Shown here: one piece after another, positions 1 through 6,918 of the stretch
How positions within the stretch are numbered: position 1 is the stretch's first letter
Layout of the letters: every line of letters starts with the position of its first letter
DNA from: Saccoglossus kowalevskii
Lineage: Eukaryota; Hemichordata; Enteropneusta; Harrimaniidae
Assembly: GCF_000003605.2 (NCBI RefSeq)
Contig: NW_003108090.1
Coordinates: forward strand, 291,793 to 302,811
Length of the DNA: 11,019 nt
Direction of reading: 5' to 3'
Made by a program: the position numbers and the translations under genes
The notes under the pieces: generated by a model
What the model saw: only the letters and a program-made list of their open reading frames with translations
The model's database searches: none
What the model was told of the DNA's origin: nothing

Positions 1-1087
1 ATTGCAGATATGATGTTCTCCAGTCAGCTCATTTAAAATACGTATTAGCCAAAAAACATGGAATTTCGATTTTGTTGTTTTCCGTAAATTATTTCTCCTA
101 ACCACCACTGGTATATAGGACATGTAATCACACAAGGCATCAGAGATAAAATGTCAGGCCAGAGAGAGAAAACTGCTCCCTCCCCCAAATGTCTGTAAAA
201 AATGTCAAAAATTGATTTTTATTATTAAATGAAAAGTACCGGTAATTCTACTTGTCTTGAACAGAAGTATTTCAATATAATGAACAGGTTGACAGGTAAC
301 TGGTTGAAGTACCAGTACAGACACCTGATATATAAATACTGATGATACTCGCTGGCAAGGCATATTTTTGACCTTAATTAAAAATGGAGTATAATAAAGT
401 GGTAATAAAACCACAGTAAAAATCAACAACAATGACTCATATTTGGTGTCCAACCGAGATGAACAAAGCAAATTCTGTTTTGTGAGAAATATTTAAAAAA
501 CCTCATTCAGTTTGATCATTGTAATTACTATTCAGGGACTGCGGATTAAGGACTATTTGGTAACATCTGTTACCACGCCGACATATGGTGCCTGAATATT
601 TAAGTCAATTTTTAACCTGTTGCTAGGGGTTACAGTTGCATTTATATTAGAATGAAAAAAAAATTATTCTAAGCATTTTTTAATAATTTTAGAAAACTGG
701 AAAAAATTTCAGATCACATCTTTTGACATTTAAATAGGTAAACTTTTTTCACTGACAAATTTAAACCACATAATATTTCCATTTGTTTCTTCAAAAATAC
801 TTATCAAATATGTAGCCAATGTTAAATTATATTCATTTGATTCAAAATTAACATCAAAATTTTAGAAAAACACACAAAAAGACAAAATGTACACCAAAAT
901 GTTTGTGGGAAAAATTAAGGCATTTTTTTAAAATTATATTTTTTAAATACATTTTGTATATTTTTGCCCTAAATTTTAGCTGTCAGTGGACACATGCAAT
1001 ACCCATCTTTATTTGAAGTCTACATTTCTACAATTAAGAACAAATTCGAACCAAGCTCAAGTTGACCTATTTGTAACCATTCTCAAT
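1..1087. other. AT-rich non-coding stretch
   Basis: I see no gene here. Frames on both strands are short and broken, and their hydrophobic translations match no family I recognise. Homopolymer A and T runs are frequent, especially between 650 and 960. The only local structure of note is a 16-bp interrupted palindrome at 559-574 (GGTAACA, two central bases, TGTTACC), which contains an E-box-like CATCTG. The stretch is best described as intergenic or intronic spacer. Confidence 0.6.
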
Positions 1088-1091
1088 GACA

Positions 1092-1103
1092 CCACTAGAG
1101 GGC
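1092..1103 (+). promoter_or_regulatory. CTCF-like core motif, forward
   Basis: The bases CCACTAGAGGGC fit the CTCF core consensus CCASYAGRKGGC at every position. CTCF is an eleven-zinc-finger chromatin insulator protein conserved across bilaterian animals. Other copies or variants of the word lie at 2853, 2902 and 3258 on the opposite strand. Binding is inferred from the motif alone. The same word is also carried by dispersed repeats, so this could be a repeat fragment without function. Confidence 0.4.
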
Positions 1104-1800
1104 TCACTCGCGTATATCAGCTGGGTGTAAACTGACTCTGGGTAGCACCATTTGCTGGAGACATGTTACAATAATTGTTATAGAGACCACATGTTTCAGG
1201 ATTAAAGTCAAGTATGTTGTTATCTGACCTAATATAATGGTTTTTATACATTTAGGAATGGTAATCCTTTCAATGACCTAATGTACAACATAAAACAAAC
1301 AATACAATGAACTGATTTTATGTATTATCTTGCTTCAGTTGTATGAATATCAGAGATTCTATTCTGTGTATAAATGAAAATTGTTGAATAGAAACAACTG
1401 TTTATACATTGTATGTCAAGTTTTTTAAATTTATACAGGTATCACACTGCTATGTGGGTCCCATGCAACATGCAACATGCGTAAAGTTCATGAAACAAAT
1501 TTGACTTTTGATCCACCAAGTTTAAGGGCGTTCCTGAGAATGTTGCTGAATGTTATTCATATCATTAAAACTGTTTCAAGTTCGTTTTTTCGCCATCGAC
1601 GAGTGTCATTTGGATGAAAAACGCAATAATGATTAAACTATTAAACGGTAGTGACACTTCCATCTTCACCTGTTAGCACTGGAGCATACGTGAGACACAT
1701 TTCCATGAAATTTGTGAGTCAGTGTAAATTACGAGTTTTAAAGTAGTGAAAATTTATCTGGGGTACTATGACAGTAACAGTGACAAATGTTCACCCCAAC
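1104..1800. other. Non-coding spacer
   Basis: No open frame of useful length and no RNA gene is visible. A short tandem of the word CAACATG occurs around 1465-1480. CpG dinucleotides become more frequent from about 1590 onward, in contrast to the CpG-free sequence that begins after 2060. The bases around 1746-1799 can pair weakly at their ends (GGGGT with ACCCC), which is not enough to call an element. Confidence 0.5.
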
Positions 1801-2075
1801 AGAGGTGGACATACAGTTTTAGCAACCCAAAGAGCTCATTGTCAACCGAGGCGAAGCTGAGCGTGCTGACAAAACATACTGCAAGCACGTCTAAAAATCA
1901 TGCAAAATCGCTATAAAATCCTAGTTTTTCTCTCCAATAAGATTGTCAAATAGTGAACGCAAACCTGGCAAACTAATCAGTTCCCTTAACAAGTTATTGC
2001 CGTAAATCAGATAAATTCTGGATGGAGGTAGACATACGAATATATCTACCTGTAATACGCAATCTGATTGGCTGG
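1801..2075. other. Possible remnant of a non-autonomous DNA element
   Basis: Three observations suggest a decayed mobile element, none decisive. The word GAGGTRGACATAC occurs near both ends, at about 1803 and 2025. A segment around 1840-1874 is bracketed by TTGTCA and TGACAA, enclosing a GAGGCGAAGC core of a kind I associate with dispersed repeats of marine invertebrates. A small hairpin, GGTAGA paired with TCTACC, lies around 2027-2050. No target-site duplication could be identified and the true boundaries are unknown. The patch also has more CpG than the sequence to its right. Confidence 0.25.
2064..2074 (-). promoter_or_regulatory. CCAAT box (NF-Y type)
   Basis: Read on the minus strand the sequence is CAGCCAATCAG, an excellent match to the CCAAT-box consensus bound by the NF-Y trimer. 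No TATA box, start codon or open frame follows at a suitable distance on the minus strand, so a promoter is not supported. It may simply be part of the surrounding repeat-like patch. Confidence 0.3.
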
Positions 2076-2852
2076 CATGGTCATGAGGTATAATAATGTA
2101 AAATGAAATGTTTGATTTGGAGATATAAGTCTACAACCTTGTTTCTGTCAAGTGCATGTTAGCTTCAGTGTTTCAGAATTTGTTGCCATACCAACTGATT
2201 TTATAATTTTTTATGGTGATCAAAATAATCAGTTGGAATGCAACTTTAATGAGTATCACATGAAAGTCTCCCAAATATATTATAACACAGAATATATCAA
2301 TGTAATTTCTACACTGTATATTCCTATCAATTTGATAAATATTTGTATTATATTAATAATCCTTCATCCATATGCTGTATTCAATCTTGGTAATCCTAAT
2401 CTGGATTAAAATATCAAAGACTATTGACACTGAGACTGAGAAGTGCACCAGCTTGATGGATTGAGTAATGGCAAAGATATGTAAAAGTGCATGTATATAC
2501 CTAATTCTGGCCCTAAAATTAATTTTTAGCTCCATGCTCTGGCTTAATCAAATATCTGAGTGCTTCCTAGAGCATTATAGAGTAGACACCAACCACTTAA
2601 TAATTAATGATAAACTTGATCAGCATAACAATGAATAAAATGGAGGTGGTCAACATATAATGTTTATGCAAATTAGTTGTACAGTATTTACCTGGGCAGG
2701 AAAGGTGATGGCTTTTTATCAATAGCATCGCAAAAAATATTTACTGCCTTTAAAAAACACTGTAATCATGCTTCTTTTTACCATGCCTTTAATGTCAGGA
2801 AGCATGTTTTAAACCTTGTAAATATTTGTATCATGCAGTCTACTAGTCTGGA
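2076..2852. other. CpG-free AT-rich spacer
   Basis: There is no credible gene. An 85-codon plus-strand frame at 2152-2409 has no recognisable domain and AT-driven composition. No CpG is found from about 2060 to 2728. A small hairpin is present: the arm ATGCTCTGG at 2534-2542 pairs with CCTAGAGCAT at 2566-2575, with one bulged base and a loop of about 23 nucleotides. Confidence 0.55.
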
Positions 2853-2918
2853 GCCCTCAGTGGTGAGAACGTCAACACACAAATAAATTTTTAAGTCTAC
2901 TGCCCTCAGTGGTGAGAA
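2853..2918 (-). repeat. Direct-repeat pair with CTCF-like word
   Basis: The 17-base word GCCCTCAGTGGTGAGAA occurs twice, at 2853-2869 and 2902-2918, 49 bp apart. Each copy is preceded by GTCTAC (at about 2839 and 2895), so the repeated unit is longer than the word itself. On the minus strand the core is CCACTGAGGGC, which equals the CTCF-like CCACTAGAGGGC with one base missing. The missing base falls in the core, so binding is doubtful. The pair may be a small tandem duplication or two copies of a dispersed repeat fragment. Confidence 0.5.
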
Positions 2919-3080
2919 GCACAATTGCTTAACACTGACAATAACTGTCAAGTTTCTTAAGTAAATGTTGAATTCTTTAATTATCTGTAATGCAAGGTTA
3001 ACTCTTCATTATACATGTTTTATAAATTTACATTTTAGGAATAGTAGAATAAAATGTAAATTAGTCCAATAACTCATTCA

Positions 3081-3145
3081 CTACCATGTCAACCTATATG
3101 ACTTTCCACCAAATAGTCAAATATTTCTTTATCTACCATGCCAAC
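3081..3145. repeat. Degenerate direct repeat, 52-bp spacing
   Basis: The word CTACCATGYCAAC occurs at about 3081 and again at about 3133. The sequences around the two words do not align clearly beyond it. It may be the trace of an old two-copy tandem duplication. I see no coding potential here. Confidence 0.3.
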
Positions 3146-3257
3146 TTTTGCGCAATTTAAAAAAATATTTAAATGAATTAATAATAGTTAGAATTAAGAT
3201 CACAGGAGATTTTTTGTCAAAATGTTTTGTCAAATTATTTCAGGAAAATTGAAGTAA

Positions 3258-3269
3258 GCCCTCTAGTGG
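3258..3269 (-). promoter_or_regulatory. CTCF-like core motif, reverse
   Basis: The plus strand reads GCCCTCTAGTGG. The minus strand therefore reads CCACTAGAGGGC, identical to the forward motif at 1092-1103 and a full fit to CCASYAGRKGGC. The following bases TGATGAAG resemble the TGAGAAG that follows the two imperfect copies at 2853 and 2902, which suggests a shared repeat origin. The orientation is opposite to the site at 1092, giving a convergent pair. Function is inferred from the motif only. Confidence 0.4.
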
Positions 3270-4318
3270 TGATGAAGAGATATGTCAAAATATTTGTATA
3301 TTGGAAGGTCATTCAATTTTCTGGTGACATTTTATAAATTTGTTTTCTAAATGTGGAAAGACCTAAAAATTATTACTAAACAAGTTAAATTTGTGTTATC
3401 AAATTTTTACAACCAAAGTTTGTCAACTTTTTTTCTTTGTTCTTTTTTACATGGTACATGTACACACTTGTAAACTAACTGCTGGTAGAAAATGACAGAA
3501 GAAAACCGATTTGGCCACTATCAATATTCATGATATGACAATCATGGGGAAACCTAGTAATAGTGATAGTGTGACCATGACTTATTGTCTAAAAGGAGAA
3601 AATGTCAATCTTGTGTTTTGTACCAGGCAGCCATGGGATACTATTGTCCATAATATATTTATACCCCCTCTCCCCGACCTCCCCTTTGTGATGTTAATCA
3701 TGTAGTTAAATTTCTTTCCAGAGTATTTGCTGAACTGGAGGTTGCCTGTTTTTCGTGTTTATTCTGAATCCTGAAATTTGCAAATATTCGTTCCTTACAA
3801 ACTTAAAGCAGTTACAAAAAATGAATCTGTACGTATAAATGCTACAGGGTTTAGAGAGTGTGAATCAGCTCATTTCATTCTCTTCAAGTTTACTATCCAT
3901 CACACAAAGTTACTGAACAGAAAAGTGAACTAACATATAAAACCACTCAGAGTACTCTGAAGGTCAAGTGCAGTTAAGTGACATTGGGATTAAACTTCAC
4001 AGAGGCACTGAAGACAATTGGTGACATATTTGTATTGCTTTGATGGTATATTCATGTACCATATTTTTGTCTTATCAAACGTGCATCTCCTTATCTTTGA
4101 TCAAACACCTCAGTAATATTTCTTTCAAACCCACATATGCAACCTCTGTTTATATTTAGGAATTGCATGATGTCATAGGGGTACACAATAAAAGCACTTC
4201 ACGTTGGAAGGTTGAATTCCTTAATAAACACACAACTGAGAGGTCATAGTGACATCATAGTGGTGTGAGCGACTTTACAATTATACAACAAAATTATATT
4301 TGACTGAAAGTTGAAGAT
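3270..4318. other. Non-coding spacer left of the minisatellite
   Basis: No gene is recognised. A 64-codon plus-strand frame at 3511-3705 starts at TTG, not ATG, and has no known motif. A perfect 14-bp palindrome, TCAGAGTACTCTGA, lies at 3947-3960. The 8-mer TGATGTCA, which is the core of the array that follows, appears outside it at 4168-4175 and in inverse orientation at about 4250-4257. Confidence 0.5.
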
Positions 4319-4339
4319 GAGAACAGTGATGTTACTTAA

Positions 4340-4675
4340 CAAGTTGGTGATGTCACTGAACAAGTTGGTGATGTCACTGAACAAGTTGGTGATGTCACTG
4401 AACAAGTTGGTGATGTCACTGAACAAGTTGGTGATGTCACTGAACAAGTTGGTGATGTCACTGAACAAGTTGGTGATGTCACTGAACAAGTTGGTGATGT
4501 CACTGAACAAGTTGGTGATGTCACTGAACAAGTTGGTGATGTCACTGAACAAGTTGGTGATGTCACTGAACAAGTTGGTGATGTCACTGAACAAGTTGGT
4601 GATGTCACTGAACAAGTTGGTGATGTCACTGAACAAGTTGGTGATGTCAGTGAACAAGTTGGTGATGTCACTGAA
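4340..4675 (+). repeat. Minisatellite subtype A block (16 units ending GAA)
   Basis: Sixteen units end in CACTGAA. The first fourteen (4340-4633) are identical to each other, which implies very recent expansion or homogenisation. The unit at 4634-4654 differs by one base (GTCAG for GTCAC). In the QVGDVTE frame the block is bounded by in-frame TAA at 4337-4339 and TAG at 4694-4696, with no ATG inside that frame. Every unit contains TGATGTCA, one transition away from the cAMP-response element TGACGTCA. Confidence 0.9.
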
Positions 4676-4927
4676 CTAGTTGGTGATGCCACTTAGCAAG
4701 TTGGTGATGCCACTTAGCAAGTTAGTGATGTCACTGAGCAAGTTGGTGATGTCACTGAGCAAGTTGGTGATGTCACTGAGCAAGTTGGTGATGTCACTGA
4801 GCAAGTTGGTGATGTCACTGAGCAAGTTGGTGATGTCACTGAGCAAGTTGGTGATGTCACTGAGCAAATTGGTGATGTCAGTGAGCAAATTGGTGATGCC
4901 ATTGAGCAAGTTGGTGATGCCAGTGAG
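4676..4927 (+). repeat. Minisatellite subtype B block (12 units ending GAG or TAG)
   Basis: Twelve units end in GAG or TAG instead of GAA. Six consecutive units (4739-4864) are identical. The variants sit at the edges: TGATGCCA in the first two and last two units, GTTAG in the third, and CAAATT in the units at 4865 and 4886. Internal identity with divergent edges is the usual pattern when unequal exchange homogenises the middle of an array. The first two units carry TAG stops that close the frames open through subtype A. Confidence 0.9.
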
Positions 4928-5596
4928 TATACAATATGCAAGTGTATCAATTCAGCGAGACATTCAGTTTAACATATATAACAAATTAGATTAGAGAATA
5001 AGAAGATGACAGCCACATATACAATATAAATTCCCTGCAGTGCTATATTGAAATGTGACAAGGATTTTAGCTGGATAGCCAGCTCTCCTGTGGCTTGCAT
5101 CATGTAAGAGAGGCCACATTTTTGACTCAGTAACTCAATTTGTCCTTGATTCTGACAAGGCTTAAATAGTGAATCACCACTAGAAAAATGATTTGATTAT
5201 AACTATGTGACTTTTATAAAGATATTTAGCTGAAAATGAAGATTGGGACAAAAAAATAGCCAAATTCATTAAAAACTGAAAATTGACTCAAATTTTGTCT
5301 GTTGGTTCCCAAATTAGTGTTCCATTTGCAGAAATATTGAAAAATATAAGAAAAAAATATAGACAAATTTGGCCGAGAAAGTCGGGTAGTGAAATAAGAG
5401 AAACTAAAACCCAGTTAATAATTAACCTTTTCAGTTTTACGGAATTCCATAACAAATATTTGGTTACATCTCTCATTATAAGTTATTAAAATCACTGCTC
5501 ACAATAATATTAACCCACTTTGTTTGGGTCATGAAACAAAAACAGGAATAGTTACCTCAAATTATTAACTTAGAACTGTTTCCTCTTCATCATTAT
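4928..5596. other. Non-coding spacer right of the minisatellite
   Basis: No gene is recognised. Frames on opposite strands overlap at 5283-5489 (68 codons plus, 62 codons minus) and mirror one another without any known motif, as expected for AT-rich spacer. No tandem or inverted structure stands out. Confidence 0.5.
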
Positions 5597-5713
5597 GTTA
5601 ACCCTCTGAAGCCCAAAGTAACTTTTTTCACTTTTTAGAAAATAAACACAATTTAAAAGTCAAGAAAAATGCATACAAATTTGCCAGGAAAATCGATGGT
5701 GCTTAAAAGGTTG
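5597..5713. mobile_element. Candidate short foldback element (MITE-like)
   Basis: The left end, GTTAACCCTCTGAAGCCC, and the reverse complement of the right end, which reads CAACCTTTTAAGCACC, share about three quarters of their bases once small gaps are allowed. This gives imperfect terminal inverted repeats around an AT-rich core of about 85 bp. Short elements of this kind with TTAACCC-type ends are common in animal genomes. There is no clear target-site duplication, so the call is tentative. Confidence 0.25.
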
Positions 5714-5943
5714 AAAAAGCAAGACACATAGAATAATTTAGGTCATGCAATGTTCAGTTTCCCTGCCTCATGATAAAATAGAGTTATGATCAGTAACCCA
5801 GTAGAATAAACTGAATAGAAGTAAAGCCATTTCAATGACTTTACCAAATGGCCAGGCTAAATTTCATAAATTGAACATGTACATATATATGTTTGCGCCA
5901 GATGACAATCCTGGAAATGTCTATGTAGTGTAGAATACTTTCC

Positions 5944-6130
5944 GCTTAGATTTAATTTTCGCTATTTTCGTTGAAGAGATGCTTCAGTGAAAATAAAATC
6001 CAGCGAAAACATTTTGTTTCCTATATTTCACAATCAACACGTCAACAATCAGTGAAAATAAATTACATACAACACACCCTTTCCAGCAAAAATTAATTCC
6101 AGCTATTTAGTAGTATTTTAAGTTATATTC
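5944..6130. repeat. GCGAAA-type dispersed foldback repeat, copy 1
   Basis: The words TTTAATTTTCGCTATTTTCG (minus orientation of GCGAAAATTAAA) near 5951 and GTGAAAATAAAATCCAGCGA near 5987 face each other. A second GTGAAAATAAATTAC follows near 6052, and further AAAATTAATTCCAGC-like bases near 6090. The same vocabulary recurs at 6250-6441 and 8462-8655, so this is a dispersed family present three times in the window. Some GTGAA words probably derive from GCGAA by CpG decay. It is likely a non-autonomous DNA element; its exact ends are not determined. Confidence 0.4.
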
Positions 6131-6249
6131 AACTGCAGGACAGGGTGTCATAGTTTTATTGCATTTGACTGCATACTGTATTCAATTAAAACTTGTACGT
6201 GTTTATGTCAGTGGTATCCTTCTGCTGGTTTTTTTAAAATGAGAAAAAA

Positions 6250-6441
6250 AATACTTTAAAACCATTTATTTTCATTGACATTTAATTTCATTATTTTGAT
6301 GTTTTGAGCAATTTAAGTTTTTGAGTTTTTACTTCCCCAACATGTCAAGAAAACAATGAGTTCTATTGTTATTTTTTTATTTAGCAGATTTCACTTATTG
6401 GTGAAATTAGCGAAATTAAAAACAGCAAATAATTAATGTGT
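6250..6441. repeat. GCGAAA-type dispersed foldback repeat, copy 2
   Basis: The left part reads TTTAAAACCATTTATTTTCA and TTTAATTTCATTATTTT. The right part reads GGTGAAATTAGCGAAATTAA followed by AAACAGCAAATAATTAAT. The arms ATTTCAC and GTGAAAT around 6387-6406 form a perfect 7-bp hairpin with a 6-base loop. The wording matches copies 1 and 3. I infer a decayed member of the same family lying in opposite-facing halves, as in a foldback element. Confidence 0.4.
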
Positions 6442-6540
6442 TGACGGTAAAACATTAATATCCTAGTTTCGTCTTCAGATGCTTTTTTTGTTTCTGATAA
6501 CTGCAAGTGTACAAGCAAACTAGTCTCCCAATACTGCATG

Positions 6541-6552
6541 TCTAGAGGGCAG
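6541..6552 (+). promoter_or_regulatory. Partial CTCF-like motif beside the SINE head
   Basis: The bases TCTAGAGGGCAG match the 3' part of the CTCF core, with mismatches at the 5' end of the core. On the minus strand the neighbourhood reads AGTCTACTCTGCCCTCTAGA. It shares the AGTCTACT...GCCCTC arrangement with the pair at 2853 and 2902. It lies downstream of the tRNA-like head on the minus strand, so it may belong to the body of that SINE. Binding is uncertain. Confidence 0.3.
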
Positions 6553-6600
6553 AGTAGACTCTACTTTGATTTATACTGCTGAGTAAACAGTCTGGCTATA

Positions 6601-6666
6601 GAAACTGAACCCACAACCTTCCTGATGTGTAGCAAAGATGCTGACAACTGTGTCATAACTAAGGCC
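6601..6666 (-). mobile_element. tRNA-derived SINE head, degraded
   Basis: On the minus strand the order is tRNA-like: GGCCTTAG, then TGACACAGTTGTCAGCATC (6637-6655) corresponding to the D-arm and A box, then GAAGGTTGTGGGTTCAGTTTC ending in a B box GGTTCAGTTTC (6601-6611). The B box departs from GGTTCGANTCC by several bases, so pol III activity is unlikely today. The wording resembles tRNA-like SINE heads seen in many aquatic animals. The body would extend to lower coordinates, perhaps to about 6480, where no clear tail is visible. A true tRNA gene is excluded because the acceptor stem does not pair. Confidence 0.5.
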
Positions 6667-6804
6667 ACAAAAACAAACTGTCGATCTGTGCTCTTATTTT
6701 AAAATAAAAGTAGACTGTTTTTTATTCCATTAAATTTAATTGAAATAAAGTTACAGCTTTCAAACTCAAACCAAAGTATGTTTGAAATGATCTAAGTCTT
6801 AAAG

Positions 6805-6918
6805 CGCAGTGGCCATCGCGCGTGTTCAAATTTTAGTAAACAATGTATTTTACACACGTTGTATATGTCGCTATAAGTCCCATATCGAACAGGACGCGAC
6901 ATGACACGACGACTGCCG
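6805..6918. other. Isolated CpG cluster
   Basis: I count twelve CpG dinucleotides in about 114 bp, including GCGCG at 6817-6821 and several near 6894-6917, in a window that is otherwise CpG-poor. The cluster contains no open frame or promoter word I can support. It may be an unmethylated regulatory patch or a young insertion whose CpGs have not yet decayed. Confidence 0.5.

Larger units (their letters stand above)
4319..4927 (+). repeat. 21-bp minisatellite, 29 units in two subtypes
   Basis: A tandem array runs in perfect 21-bp register with no indels from 4340 to 4927 (28 units), preceded by one diverged unit at 4319-4339. The unit reads CAAGTTG followed by GTGATGTCACTGAA (reference unit 4340-4360). 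Because 21 is divisible by three and the unit is stop-free in four of six frames, long artificial frames appear on both strands. They translate to heptads such as KLVMSLN, QVGDVTE, DITNLFS and VTSPTCS. These overlap each other on opposite strands, have no other coding sequence attached and are broken at the subtype junction, so I do not call a protein. Confidence 0.95.

Noticed and set aside
205-471. 88-codon minus-strand hydrophobic frame
   Set aside because: Composition is explained by AT-rich DNA; no family resemblance, and a single frame of this length is expected by chance in 11 kb.
1040-1110. tRNA gene on the minus strand, from GGTTCGAATTT near 1043
   Set aside because: No matching A box at the right distance and no acceptor stem pairing.
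3511-3705. 64-codon frame as an exon after a polypyrimidine tract
   Set aside because: The pyrimidine run at 3428-3449 is followed by no convincing acceptor at the frame start, and the peptide is unrecognised.
4340-4927. C/D-box snoRNA array (GTGATGT resembling a C box and CTGA a D box in every unit)
   Set aside because: The two boxes are only a few bases apart in each unit, the C box has a mismatch and no closing stems exist.
4319-4927. CRISPR array
   Set aside because: Units are directly contiguous with no unique spacers, and the window has eukaryotic character.
4311-4994. Long plus- and minus-strand frames over the minisatellite as protein genes
   Set aside because: They are by-products of a 21-bp stop-free unit, overlap on both strands, consist only of heptad repeats and break at variant units.
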